A DNA stretch of 64,000 nucleotides from Torreya grandis (GCA_037957365.1 JARHVA010004808.1:1222001-1286000); one strand, 5' to 3'. Positions 25,062-37,279 are shown, counted from the stretch's first letter. Notes: generated by a model not told the origin, from the letters alone. Translations and numbers: made by a program.

Positions 25062-26472
25062 CCTTTTTCAAGTCTCTTGTTATTGTAGTAACTTAGAAAT
25101 AAACTTCTTTGCACTAAAATACTTCTCGAATGAGATCTTGATTACCTTCTGAATCACTATACAAAAAAGTTTCCAAACACTTATAGGTGTTAGTGAAGTC
25201 TACACAGGTGAAAATGGAGATATTTTGAGACTCATACTCTAATTCACTATATTCATGTTGTTCATCACTCTGGCACACTTAGTCGCTTGGAAGCACAAAT
25301 ATTTGGCTCTGAATGTGAAGGGTGAGTTCAATTGAAAAATAAAACTTAATTATAATCCCTTAAAGTCTAGACTTAGGGTTACCATTAATTCTCCAAGATG
25401 AGGTGGATAATTAGCACCCACTCCATTAATTACTTGAGCCTCATTTGAAAAATAAAAGGAAAATATAAAGTCTTCCCTTATGTGCCAAGTGACCCTATTT
25501 TTATAATATGTGGTGAAATATTAGTGAATCATAGATTTAAAATATTCTTTTCAGGCTCTCAAGGAATTTTACACCTTTTCACTTATTATGGTCCTCTGGT
25601 GCTATGGGATAAGAAGTCTCGAGTCTCCATTGATACCAAGGACACTACTTGCAATGATCCTTATTTTGCAAAAAAATGAGTGTTTAGGCCTTCAGATACC
25701 CTTTAGAAAATGTCCATAAAATCAAATGAGTTAATCTCCAAAAATGTCTTGAAGATGATAAACACCCAAGTGCCTGCATGTGGCACCAATATTCTTTATA
25801 CAATCAGACATCTGGGCCTTGGGGATTTTAAGCACCATGCCCACCAAAAAGGTAAGTGGGGTAATTCATCAAAGAGGACTAAAATGTCTGAGGGCCTAAA
25901 ACTCTACCATGTGTCTAAATAAAAAATGAAGTTGGGGTTATGGCCACTTCCACCCTTTATACCAAATTTATTCAAAAGGGGAGAAGTGCAAAATCTTTCC
26001 ATCCCTTAAATATTACTCTTATGGGTTCCTTAAGTCAAATACACATTTTTCATTCGATTATTCAAGATACTCCTCACATTAATCACAAAAACAAATAAAA
26101 ATAGCTTTTTACTTTTATCCAAGACACTGACATATCTCTTCTCCCAAGCATGAAGGATCCAAGCTTGGAAAAAGACTTGGTTACACCCTCATTTATTCAC
26201 TATAGATTCTCATGCCATAGGATCTTTGCTCCACATGCTAGAACTCTTTAATCTCTCTTGAGCCTTTTTTGGGTATTTTCCATCTTTGATAGACATCCCT
26301 CTAGACTCATCTAATAAAGATAATAGACATGATTGCTCGAACTAAATGTCCCAACCTCTCCTCCTAATGAGGGAAGGTAGGAAACTAAAACATTGAAGCT
26401 CACTTAGCTTAAGCACTAAGATTTCATCATACAAAGACCCAAATTACTCCAACACAATTTTTAGCACTAACA

Positions 26473-26477
26473 TTATC
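26473..26477. repeat. Target site duplication of E1, right copy (TTATC)
   Basis: Partner of 4626-4630. It is identical to the uninterrupted site at 33335-33339 in E2's other LTR. Confidence 0.7.
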
Positions 26478-27824
26478 TTTAATAGAATATATGTAGAACA
26501 AGTGGACTATTTCACAATATTCAAAATGTTTAGTGGTTGGGAGCCTTCGTGGCCAAATAGCAGATCTATGCAAAATATGAAGAATCTATGCTAAGAATAG
26601 TGAATTATGATCAAGAACTAATCTAATAAATAATATAATATAGATATTTACAATGACAATTAAACTAAAGTGAATTGGCTAAAAAGGAGCAAAAATAAGG
26701 GTAGGGTAGAAAAGAGATGTTGATGATCTTCATCCCAAACATCATGACAAAATTCAAATATCATCTAGGCATGCATTTAACCAATGTATAACATGAAGTA
26801 TCATAAGCTCAAATCCTATCACACATCAAGAAAACTCCTAAGGAAGGTGGAAATAATGCAAATAAGAATTTGGTTGACTTTAAAGATTTACCCCTGCAAG
26901 CAAACAACATTAGCCCAAATGCAAGAAGAGTAAGAAAATGAAATGAACTTAAGAAATTTCAGTCAACATAGCATTGGCACAAGTTAACAACTCTACAATA
27001 AAATGTAAAAACCAAAAAATAATAAGAACCATTAAAATCTAAAAGTTAGAACAAATAAGTGAGAGAGAGAAGCCATGACAACAAAAGACAAAAAACTATG
27101 GACAAACTTTTCAGAATTCCTTATTTGTATTAGTTGCTCTAAGTTTACCAAGTGATTTTGGCTCTAATAAATCCCCCTTTTTACAATTGAAAATTTTCCT
27201 TTTATAATATGAAAGGAATCATGTCAATCAATCCTAACCAATTAAAAAAGTACAAGTGTAGGGATAACTATCCTTTCCACAAATGTTCTAGAAATACACT
27301 AGACTTTCCCAATAGACTGATTTATAGGTAGTGTGTTTTAAAAACAACACATGAATTTATAAATAGAATATCTCACTTTAAAAATGGATAATATTTAGTT
27401 ATTGGAAGAATATTCCTAAGTCTCTCAACCTTTGGGACCCCTACAATGCTGCAAGATCTTCATGGTTCTTTGATGTTCTTGGCCTAGAGTGATCCTCTTC
27501 TCTATATTTGAGGTCAAAATAAAATTCTATGTTCCCTCAAGAATAAATCCATGGTGTACTAGAATGCTCATGGATGGGCCCTAGATTGAATTACCTTTGC
27601 ATTACTAGGTCTGTAAGGTATCCAATTTGGCACATTATACCCATGTGGATTTGATGTGGCATCTTCATGGTATTCTTGTGACATCCTCCTCATCCCTATA
27701 CAAAATATGACCATTACCTTTGAAAAACCAACTTTGATCTCACATCATCTAATATATTTACATGAATCAACATGGTCCATAGATCTTTAGACAATTTGGA
27801 TCCAAGAAATTGTATTAAAATTAA

Positions 27825-28100
27825 CATTCACATGACCATCATTTGACGTCCACATGAATGTCTTTGATGGGCACATGACCATAAATTTTAAGCATGCCCC
27901 TAGGACTATTTTCTATCTTAAATTTGACATCTATGTGATAGTCATTTAATGTTTGCATGAACATATTTTATGGGCACATGATCATCAATTTTAAGCACAT
28001 CTCAGGACTATTTATTATCTTAATTTTGATGTTCATGTGAATATCTTTAATGGGTGCGTGACTTTTAATTTCAAGCACATCGTTGGGACTATTTTTTGGG
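27825..28100. repeat. Degenerate tandem repeat, ~80-103 bp period, three units
   Basis: The phrase (G)GGCACATGAxC...AATTTTAAGCA recurs at about 27869, 27972 and 28052. Each is preceded by a variant of CATGAAxATxTTT(G)ATG and followed by GGACTATTT. The third unit is shortened. The same array is in the partner LTR at about 34680-34960, so it predates insertion of E2. Confidence 0.65.
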
Positions 28101-28489
28101 CTTGACATTTGTCATTTTTGGGTTCATTCTTCTTCCTGCATGTGCCACTTTGTATTCTCACATTTGATCATGATTTTTTGAAACCTTGACTTGGTACACA
28201 CCATCAAATAATTTTCATGCAAGCAAATGTAGATCGTAGTTCCTACAAAGATGTCCAATGTTTAAGTAAGGTTTGAGGAACATATAAAACTTACAATAAA
28301 TTTCTCATACTATGGTTTCATTTTATGTTAAATAAACATGACGTAAGAACTAAGGCTGAGAACATTTAAGCTAAGCTTTGAGCATAATAAAAGGGACCCT
28401 ACAAAAATAAAAGAGACATGGCATAAAGTCTATCCTAAGGTTTTTATTAGATAAATGCAATTTAAAACTTTAGGCTAAGTCTAATATAA

Positions 28490-29110
28490 TAAAAGGGGCC
28501 CTACAAAAGATTTGAAGGGCACTTTCAAAAATCCTGAAGGGTAATCTCAAAGGGAAAAGGGCCATTTTGAAAAGGCTAAAAGGCAATTATGTAGGGCAAG
28601 TGTCCTTGACAAAACTTTCTGAAGGGTAAGTTGCACAAAGCCTAAATGGTATATGCTTTTTGGCCTCTATTTCAAGAAAAATACATTGGCAAGATTGTTG
28701 TAGGGAATTGTTTTGGGCTTTTTGTGTTAGACAAAATGTTTGACGATAAATTTCTAAATGGTAATTTTAAAAACCCAAAGGATATGTTTAAAATCTTAAA
28801 GGGTACTTTTAGAAAATCTTGAAGGGTATTTTTAGAAGATAAAGTGCCCTTAAAAAAAGGCTCAAAGGGTACTTTCAAATATCCAAAGGGCACTCTTTCA
28901 AGGAAATTTTCCCAAATAAAATGTTCAACACATTTCCATCGAAGACCAACTTTTATTAGACAAAATGTTTGAAGGGTAAATTATGGTAGAACAAAATTTA
29001 CAAAGGGCAATTTCTTGTGGAACAAAAGTTACGAAGATTAATTTTTTATGGAATAAAATTTTTGAAGGATAATTCAAAAAAATCTAAAGGGTCATTTCAA
29101 AGAGTTTAAA
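28490..29110. repeat. Short degenerate repeats with AAGGG core
   Basis: About two dozen copies of a motif like (T/G)AAAGGG(C/T)A(A/C)TTT(T/C), spaced irregularly at 20-35 bases. The minus-strand frame 28672-28893 translates to a periodic LKVPF-type protein, which is a consequence of the repeats and not evidence of a gene. The array also occurs in the partner LTR at about 35360-36030. Confidence 0.65.
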
Positions 29111-29622
29111 GGAAAAAAAATGCAAAGTTTGAAAGAATTTACTAAACCAAAATGCTTGAAAGATAAAACAGGACTAAGATCTAAGATAAACAAATTAAAA
29201 TAAGTCCATAACCTATTTAAAGTGTTCCCACATAACTTATATAAAATCTCCCACCAAATTCAAATCAAGTACTTAGATTAGACTTAGACTAAGGGTTTAA
29301 CAATTCAACTTGATTTCCAATAGACCAAAGGCTAGTAAAGAATAAAGTTAACATTAAAATCATGAAACCCAAGCATTGTTCATTCCAAGTGGACCTACAG
29401 CTGGAAAACATAGAGATCCAAAGTAATTATAGACAAGGGCAAACCATAATTATGCACAAATATAATAACCATACCAGATGTGGATGATCTTCAAATAAAA
29501 ATATTGTGCAAACATTTTAGTGACACTCTAATTAAATAACTTTTCAATATTAAGGTATAAATTTGCATAAATTGACACAAGGGTCCCCATTTTTTAGAAA
29601 TGGAGGTATGTTAACCTCAACA

Positions 29623-30689
29623 AATGGAAACTTTTGGGGGAAAATAATATGTTAGAATTTAGAGACTCTGGTTCAAATAACTATATTACATATTCCATTT
29701 TATCAGAACCATTATCAATATTTTTTTTAGTTAAAACAAGTCTTACATATGTAAAATTAGGATCAAATATCAAAACCTAATCATGTTGTGTGTGTTTTTT
29801 TATTCCATTTACTATTTATCATGGGATTTAGGATACAATTTCCAAATTTAATGCCTTTAACCATTAACATTGAATTACAACATGTTTATATATTCATTAA
29901 GAACCATGCTTTAGCTCAGGGAAGGCTTGGGCATTGCTTTTCTACTAGACATACATCCATAGCCCTGGCAGAGACAACTTTGCTTTAGTCTAGGCCTTGC
30001 TCCACTACCAGCTAGGCTTTCATAGCCCCAAATCACCTCTACTTATAAATCTCTTTGAATTTTTTAATAAGTTCTTATTTTTGTAATTTTTAGATCATTT
30101 TTAAGTTTCCAACAAAGGTTGGGAACCAAGTTAGCTAGGTTTAGGGATTTGATCAATGTTTGATCTTCAAAAAATCATCCTTGGTTATAAACCTTTGTCC
30201 CAAGTAATAATGTTTATTGATTGCAAACATGACTGTGTCCTAATAGTTTAAACTTTCATCCCACATGTACAATTCTTCTTAAAGCCATGTTTAGATGAAA
30301 ATAATGTTTAAGATCTTATACAAAAATTAACCTACCCAATAGTCCTTACTTATTTCTCCAAACTATAACATACATCTTTCATTTTAAGTCCATGGTCAAC
30401 ACTTGTTTAAGGTTCATACCTACATTCCTAATTTGAGAAGATTCTTGAGCAATTAGGTGAACTTGAGCTAAGAATTTTCCAAGAGGACTTATTTAAAATC
30501 AAGGAAGAAAGTAAGAGAAAACAAACAAATATAAACTGGTACTTTATACAAACAAGGGATAGGAAGGAAAAAAATCAAGACATAAAGAAAATAAAATAAA
30601 ACAAACCTAAGCCCTACACTAACTCCATAAAGGACTTACTTTCATGATCAAATGGAAAGTTATTCAGTCTACTACAAACCCTTAAAACA
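29623..30689. other. E2 interior, no gene seen
   Basis: Lies between E2's 3' LTR and the acidic ORF relic. I see no domain and no clear polypurine tract on the sense strand next to 29622. In a complete gypsy element, pol would occupy this region. Confidence 0.45.
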
Positions 30690-31480
30690 TGAATGCTTTC
30701 TTTTGATGTCATCCTACATATGGGAACACTTGTGTGTTCATTACTTTCATATGATGTATCTTGAGTTCTCACCTCCATTATCTAGTACATGGGTTAAAGG
30801 TACAAGTTGAAAACCCAATCATCTTCCTCCCAGATTCTTCTACTTTATAGTAGGAGTTTTATTTTTTCTTCATCCATAGAAAAATATTGGCTTATATCAT
30901 CTTCACTCAATAATGGTATCTAAACTAGCATCCTTAGGTTGATGTTTTCATTGGGTTATTTATGAGGTGGAAATGAACTACCAATCTTTGCATAAAAATA
31001 TTCCAGGTCATCCAAAAATGCTTCTTCATACTGATCAACTAAATGATGATCATTTATAATCTCACCATCAAAAACATGTTGGTCACATACTCTTGACCTT
31101 TTGATGAATTCATAGACAATTCCTAAGTTGTTTCACCTACTTCATCTTCATCCTCGGTGAATAAAGGTATCTCTTCTACTCGATTAAGTTCTAGCTCATC
31201 TAGTTTTGGGATTTTTAGGACTCTTTGCCTTCTTGGGACACCTTAATACCTTTCAATAAATCCTGGTGTGATTGATGCCCATGGTCATCTTCTTCAGTAG
31301 TATCCTCTATTCCATTAGTGGCTTCATATAAAGTGTCCTCATAGCTTTCTTCTGAAGAAATGTTTACTCATATTTGATATTTTTCATGGGGATACTCATC
31401 TTAAAGAGTTGTTCCTTCTTTCACAGTATCTGTAGGTTCACTTTCTTCTTCAAATATAAAATCAAAAGCTTCCATCATGA
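30690..31480 (-). pseudogene. E2 acidic ORF relic, unknown function
   Basis: A minus-strand frame is maintained through several TAA/TAG codons between about 31100 and 30690: VCDQHVFDGEIINDHH, YEEAFLDDLEYFYAKIGSS, LLSEDDISQYFSMDEEKIK, IWEEDDWVFNLY. It is rich in Asp and Glu. It follows the Gag relic on the same strand and may be a Gag-linked or spacer region, as sequences of this kind sit between Gag and protease in some plant gypsy elements. No catalytic motif is visible. Phase with the segment 31100-31480 is less certain. Confidence 0.4.
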
Positions 31481-31599
31481 AACCTTGAGATGTCCTTGAA
31501 AATCTAGATGTCCCTATAATATCTTTTGGTTAGGCATAATTTTAGTTGTATCTCTTTCACCTTGAGATGCTTCAAAAACATTGTAATTATTAGTCAAAT

Positions 31600-32640
31600 C
31601 TATATCATAGAAACTCATTTGTATTTTTTCAGATGATCTATTATTATTATTATCATGAAACTTATTTAGAGGCCTATTGAACCTTCAATAAGCATAGTTT
31701 CTATTAGATCCCTCCCTTGTATTTCCTACTTGTTATTCCAACTGAATAAAGTCAGTGCATCAATGCTTAGTTTTTAGATCATTCCTAATATCAAGTCATT
31801 TTAATTTTTTGGTGTTTCATGCTCATGAACTAGAACATTACTACTAGTTGTGGGCATTAGAGTTCCATGATTTTGTGGATGAAACCCACTAGTAGTGCTA
31901 TTTAGGAACCCTAAGTTTTAACTAGAATATGGATGACTCAATAGTAATTGGTTTAAAACTAGTGTCAAATTTAAGTTAGACACACTCTGATTGGAATTAA
32001 GAATAACATTCAATGCTGGAAAATTGGGGTTGACATTTGGGATAACATATGAAAGTTAACCTTGAGGTTGTATTTGATCATTGATTATTATATCTTCAAT
32101 ATAAGCCAATTCTAAGTTATTTATGACTCTAACTAACATTTTAAGGAATGTAAAAGTCATAAGATACAAAGCATCCTTGTAAATACTAAGGCTAAAGCTT
32201 CATTAGGTCTATAATGAGCTATGGTTTTGTTATATAGCTTCTAGAATCTAGTATTAAAGGCTCTAATGGTCTCACTAGAATCTCTGTTAACAATGGTATA
32301 TTGCTAATGTAGAGTGCATGGACTAATGATTTTACCAAATTGATCAATAAATATTCTATTAAAATCATCCTAATTAGCAATGTAATTCTCTAGAATGTTA
32401 AGAAACCATTCATATACAACATCTTTGAAAGTAAATGGGAACAATCTACATGTTATGTCCTCATGAACAACATTCAAAAGTCTTAAAGTAGATTTGAAAG
32501 ATCTAATGTGTTCTTTAGCTATGAAAATATTATTAGAATTGAAAGAAGGCAAATACCTTTCAAGATTTTGAGGAAAATCATGTACTATACCTAGCACATT
32601 AATTGAAGAAACACCTAGCCAAGCCATACCTTGAACACAT
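31600..32640 (-). pseudogene. E2 Gag
   Basis: The best piece is 32370-32627 on the minus strand: MAWLGVSSINVLGI, ERYLPSFNSNN, KEHIRSFKSTLRLLNV, HEDITCRLFPFTFKDVVYEW. This is the same capsid pattern (LPxF...EH...F...V..ED...RLF...) as the Gags of E1 and E3. Downstream, to about 31600, come a WDDFNRIF...FGK block, TIRAFNTRFWKLYNK, and further degraded sequence including a SNRNYAYQRFNRP run. Gag starts about 600 bases inside the 5' LTR. Many stops; non-functional. Confidence 0.65.
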
Positions 32641-33229
32641 GATCACCTTAAATTGGTAAAGTTGGTTGAGACCTTGAAAATTTATGCTCACCTCAGTCTC
32701 AATTTTGGAAATTCCATCTTGTAATCTTGAAACCTATTTAAAATATGATCCATCGAACCAATATTTTTAATTACAATGATTAAGTTTACATGTTAAGCTA
32801 TTTTTTCACAAATACATGTAAAGCTCAACTATCTTTAACTAAATAACTTTAAAGATATGTCTATACTGATGAATGAGAGGGATATTTACACCTCTAATCT
32901 TGAATAAACTCAAATTTACAAAGAACTAGTTTATCTTTGAACAAAATTGTTATTACTAACTTTAAACACAGAGAATACACAAGGCATGAACTAAATTTAC
33001 ATGAATGTCCATGTATCTCCAAATAATATTGATTTTTGTCTAAAATAAGCATAAAGATTGGTCTAAGACCATCAATCTCAATGATATTTGCATAAATATG
33101 CTAAAATAAGCACAAATATGTAAATAATACATCAATCTTTGATCAAAATAGACCAAAATTAGTAAATATTCTACAAATTCACAAAAATCTGCTTAACCCT
33201 CCTTCTAGCACTAGTGAATCTTCTTTTGT
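32641..33229 (-). other. E2 untranslated leader
   Basis: From the 5' LTR end (33230) to Gag. Close to the LTR, on the minus strand, is CTAGTGCTAGAAGGAGGG (about 33195-33212), which could be a mutated PBS, but it starts about 15-20 bases from the LTR and I do not assign a tRNA. Confidence 0.4.
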
Positions 33230-36200
33230 TGATGCCTAAATATGTATCATAGGTTCCTAGAGTGTTTAAGAAATAATTCTCATTTTATAATTCCTAATAA
33301 CTCAATGCACAAGTTGTAGGTTTTGATAATCATGTTATCTTTGATGGAACATAGGTAGAACCAGTGGACTATTTTACAATATTTATAATGTTTGGTGGTT
33401 GGGAGCCACCATGGCCAAATAGAATATCTATGAAAAATATGAAGTATCTATTCTAAGAATAGTGAATTATGATCAATAACTAATCTAAGATGGATATTTA
33501 CAATGACATTTAAACTAGAGTGAACTGGTTAAAAAGGAGCAAAAAGAAGGTTAGGATCAAAAAGAGATGTTGCTAATCTTCATCCCAAAAATCATGACAA
33601 AGTTCAAATATCATCTAGGCATACACTTAACCAATGTATAATATGAAGTAGCATAAGATCAAATCCTATCACACATCAAGAAAAATCCTAAGGATATGGA
33701 AATAACGTAAATAAGAATCTAGTTCACTTTAAATATTTACCCCTATAAGAAAACTGCATTAGCCCAAATGCAAAAAGAGTAAGAAAATGAATTAAACATA
33801 AGAAATTTTAGTCAACATAGCATTGGCACAAGTTAAAAAAATTGAAATAAAATGTAATTCATAAAAACCATTCAAATCTAGAAGTTAGAATAAACAAGTT
33901 AGAGAGAGAAGCCATGATAACAAAAGCAAATAAATATAGACAAACTTTTCAAAATTCCTTTCTTGTATTAGTTGCTCAAAGTTTACCAAGTGATTTTGGC
34001 TCTAAGAACTCCCTCTTTTACAATTGACAATGTTAATTTTATAAGATGTAAGGAAGCATGTCAATTAGTCCTAACCAATTACAAAAGTAAAGGTATAGGG
34101 ACAACTGTCCTTTCCACAAATGTTCTAAAAATACACTAGACTTTCCCAACGGACTGATCTATAGGCATTATGTTTTATAAATAACACATGCCTTTACAAA
34201 TAGAATATCCCACTTTTAAAATAGATAATATTTAGATATACAAAGACTATTCCTAAGTCTCTTAACCTTTGGGACCCCTACATTATTACAAAATCTTCAT
34301 GGTTCTTTGATGTTCTTGGACCAAAGTAATCCCCTTCTCTGTATCTGAAGTCAAAATAGAATTTCATGTTCCCTCAAGATACACTCCTCTGAGATACCAT
34401 GGCATAATATACTACTCATCAGTGGGCCCCATGGAAAAAATTAATTTTGCATTACCAGGTAAGTAAGCTCTCCAATTTGGCACCTTGTACCCACATGGAT
34501 CTGAAGTGGCATCTTCATGGATCCCACTCATCCCTTACAAAACATGACCATTGTCTTTGAAAAACTAGCTTTGATCTCACACTGTCTGATCTATTTTCAT
34601 GAATCAATGTGGTCCATAGATCTTTAGACAATTTGGATCCAGACAAATATCTTAAAATTGACATCTATGCAACCATCATTTGATGTCCACATGAACATCT
34701 TTGTCAAGCATGTGATCATTAATTTTATTCAGGTCCTAAGATTGTTTGCTATCTTAAATTTAACATCCACATGATCATCATTTGACATCTACATGAACGT
34801 CTTTGATGGGCATGTAACCATCAATTTTAAGCATGTCCTTGAGACTGTTTGCTATCTTAAATTTGACATTTGTACAACCATCATTTGATGTTTACATGAA
34901 CATATTTGATGGGAATGCAATCATCAATTTTAAGCACATCCTCAAGAGTATTTTCTAAGCCTACCACTTGTCATTTTTGGGTTCATTCTTCCTCCTACAT
35001 GTGTCACTTGGTGGCCTTGCATTTGCTCAAGGTTTATTAAAACTTTGACTTGGTATGCACTATCAGATCATTTTAATGTGAGCAAATGTGGATCTTAGAT
35101 CTTGTAGAGATGCACAATGTTTAAGTAAGGTTTGAGGAACCTATAGAACATAGTATAAACTTTTCATACTAGGGTTTTATTCTGTGTTAAATAAACATGA
35201 CTTAAAACCTAAGGTTGAGAACATTTAACCTAAGCTTTAAGCATAATAAAAGGGACCCTATGAAAATAAAATAAAAGAGACATGGAATAAGGTTTAGATT
35301 AATGTTTTTATTGAATAAATGGAATTTAAAAATTTAGGCTGAGTCTAGGATAATAAAGGGGACCTTGCAAAAGATTTGAAGGGCACTTTCAAAAATTTTG
35401 AAGGGCACTTTGAGAAACCTTGAAGGGTAATTTTATAGGGCAAAGGGTCATTTTGAAAATGTCAAAAGGTAATTCTATAGGGAAAGTGTCCTTGGAAAAA
35501 CTCTCCAAAGGGTAAGTTGCATAAATCCCAAAGGGTATGTGTGTTTTGGCCTCTATTTTGGGAAAATTACGTTGGCAAGATTGCTAAATGGAATTGTTTT
35601 AGGATTTTTTCATTGGACAAAATGTCTAAAAATAAAAGTTTGAGGGGTCATTTTAAAAAACCATAAGGGTGTGTTCAAAATATTGAAGGTTCCTTCTAAA
35701 AAATCCCAAAGGGTATGTCTTGAAGATAAAGTGCCCAAAAAAAGGCTCTAAGAGTACTTTCAAAAATTTGATTGGCACTTTTTTGGGGAAATTGTCCCAG
35801 ACAAAATGTCTAACACATTTCCCTCGAAGACCAAATTTTATTGGACAAAATTTTCAAAGGGAACATTATTATGGAACAAAAGTTCTGAAGGGAAATTTAT
35901 TTTAGAAAAAAAGTTACAAAGGGCAATTTCTTGTGAAACAAAAGTTTTGAAAGACAATTTAAAAAAAGATGAAGGGTCTTTTCAAAGAGTTCAAAGGGCA
36001 AAAAATGTAACGTTTGAAAGAATTTATCAAACCAAAATGCCTAAAATATAAAAGAAGACTAAGCTCTGATATAAACAAATTAAAATAAGCCTATAACCCA
36101 TTTAAAGTGTTCTCACGTAACTTAAATAAAAGCTCCCACCAAATTCAAATCAAGTACTTAGATTAAACTTAGACTAAGGGTTTAACAATTCAACTTGATT

Positions 36201-36504
36201 TTTAATAGACCAAAGGCTAGTAAAGAATCAAGTTAACATTAAAATCATGAAACCCAAGAATTTTTCATTCCAAGTAGACCTTATTGAACCTATAGCTGGA
36301 AAACACATAGATAGATAAGGATAAACTAGAATTATGCATAAATATGCTAACCATACTAGACGTGGATGATATTTAAATAAAAATATTGTGAAAACATGAT
36401 AGTGACACTATGATTAAGTGACTTTTCAATTTTAAGGTATGAATTTGCACAAGTTGACCTAAGGGTCCCCATTTTACAAAAATGGGGGTATGTTGACCTC
36501 AACA
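33230..36504 (-). repeat. E2 5' LTR (3,275 bp)
   Basis: Continuous copy of the LTR that is split at 4521-4630/26473-29622. It contains the unoccupied E1 target TTATC at 33335-33339, the roughly 100-bp repeats (34680-34960) and the AAGGG short repeats (35360-36030). The sense strand starts TGTTGAGGTCAAC at 36504. Confidence 0.8.
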
Positions 36505-37279
36505 ACTACATATGTCAATTTGATGTGCATAATATCTAAAAAATTTAAACTCTATATCTTTCAAAATAAACACACAATTAAATATAAAGGAGGGTATCAA
36601 AAAATTGGAATATCTGAGTTATCCTTAGAAAAACTCAACATAATCTGAGTGTTGCTTACATAACCCAAAAGGTCCTCTAGTCAATGTAGTTCTCCCTTTT
36701 AGGGTGAGTGTGTGAATCTTAAATTTACTATATGAATGTAAATAGATAGATTGATTTGAATAATTTATAATGAGTACCCTTAATGTAAAATAAAATAATT
36801 TTATACTTTCCCTATGGTCTTTAGAATGCTTCAAATTTTGAGTTAGAAATAATAGTTCTTTTTTGCTCAATGTGCACTAAAATTTCCAAGTGATTACTAG
36901 ATGTGTTTGGATAGGGCTTGATATGCTTATATATAGTAATATTTTAAATATATAAATTAACCAACCTTGATCAACGTGTGGGATGGGTAAGTTGAAATGT
37001 ATCTAATTTAAAATTTTACCATTGGAGCATGAGGGACAAGGTTGTAGTGTGACTTTATTTGCCTAGTTTGGTCTTATCTCAGAAGGACAAAGACTACTAG
37101 GATCTAGTTGACATGATTTTATAAGTAGAATAATGATGTTATGAGTAGTGAATATAAGAGTGGATGTTTTTTTAGATATTTCAAGTTAACATAATGGTGA
37201 ATAGGCCAATAAGGGATAAGGATGTCAAGATTAAATATTATCAAACACTTCATGATTAATTTTGAGTGTCTACAATGTC
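36505..37279. other. Host-context DNA, no gene recognised
   Basis: AT-rich sequence between E2 and the copia element. The 81-codon minus-strand frame 36625-36870 has no motif I know. It was continuous with 59927 onward before the copia element inserted. Confidence 0.4.

Larger units (their letters stand above)
4631..26472 (-). mobile_element. Ty3/gypsy retrotransposon E1 with 7.4 kb LTRs
   Basis: This is a 21.8 kb element on the minus strand: 5' LTR 19045-26472, PBS 19018-19035, Gag, protease, RNase H, reverse transcriptase, RNase H and integrase running leftward, then 3' LTR 4631-12005. LTR termini on the sense strand are TGTTAGTGC at the start and CAATA/TAATA at the end, close to those of E3 (TGTTA...CAACA/CAATA). 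The PBS class and domain order point to the Tat/Athila side of plant Ty3/gypsy. It sits inside the 3' LTR of E2, so it is younger than E2. A 190-base hand sample of the two LTRs shows roughly 15% difference, so it is itself old. Each LTR contains a 4.4 kb sense-strand ORF, which is unusual. Confidence 0.85.
19045..26472 (-). repeat. E1 5' LTR (7,428 bp)
   Basis: Partner of 4631-12005. The sense strand starts TGTTAGTGC at 26472 and ends CCAATA at 19045, next to the PBS. The ORF relic begins about 1.4 kb in. Copy-specific changes include the 42-bp tandem duplication at 21507-21590. At over 7 kb this is long for a plant LTR. Confidence 0.85.
26473..29622 (-). repeat. E2 3' LTR, inner fragment
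   Basis: Continues the LTR begun at 4521 and aligns with 33335-36504. It contains a block of about 100-bp repeats (27825-28100) and a block of short AAGGG-type repeats (28490-29110). It ends CTCAACA at 29622; the sense-strand LTR start is TGTTGAGGT. No ORF is supported within it. Confidence 0.8.
4521..36504 (-). mobile_element. LTR retrotransposon E2 (pol-less, gypsy-type Gag), split by E1
   Basis: Two copies of a roughly 3.2-3.3 kb sequence flank a 3.6 kb interior. The right copy (33230-36504) is continuous. The left copy is broken into 4521-4630 and 26473-29622 by element E1. On the plus strand both copies run from TGATGCC to CTCAACA, giving LTR ends TG...CA. Gag is read on the minus strand next to the right copy, so that is the 5' LTR. 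Without E1 the element is about 10.1 kb. The interior holds a Gag relic and an acidic ORF relic but no protease, reverse transcriptase or integrase that I can see, so it was probably mobilised in trans. Flanks (GATAT before 4521, ACTAC after 36504) do not match, so no target duplication is visible. A hand-aligned 123-base sample of the two LTRs shows about 13 differences. Confidence 0.75.

Noticed and set aside
28672..28893. 73-codon minus-strand ORF with LKVPF repeats as a repeat protein
   Set aside because: The partner LTR does not preserve the frame; the periodicity follows from the AAGGG DNA repeats.
28490..29110. Possible CRISPR-like array of short repeats
   Set aside because: Repeats are degenerate, irregularly spaced, lack unique equal-length spacers, lie in a plant LTR and occur identically in the partner LTR.
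4516..36509. Target site duplication for E2
   Set aside because: GATAT before 4521 and ACTAC after 36504 do not match; shifting the boundary by a few bases did not help, so I report none.
36625..36870. 81-codon minus-strand ORF between E2 and the copia element
   Set aside because: No recognisable motif, no second copy to test it, and a length common by chance in AT-rich DNA.
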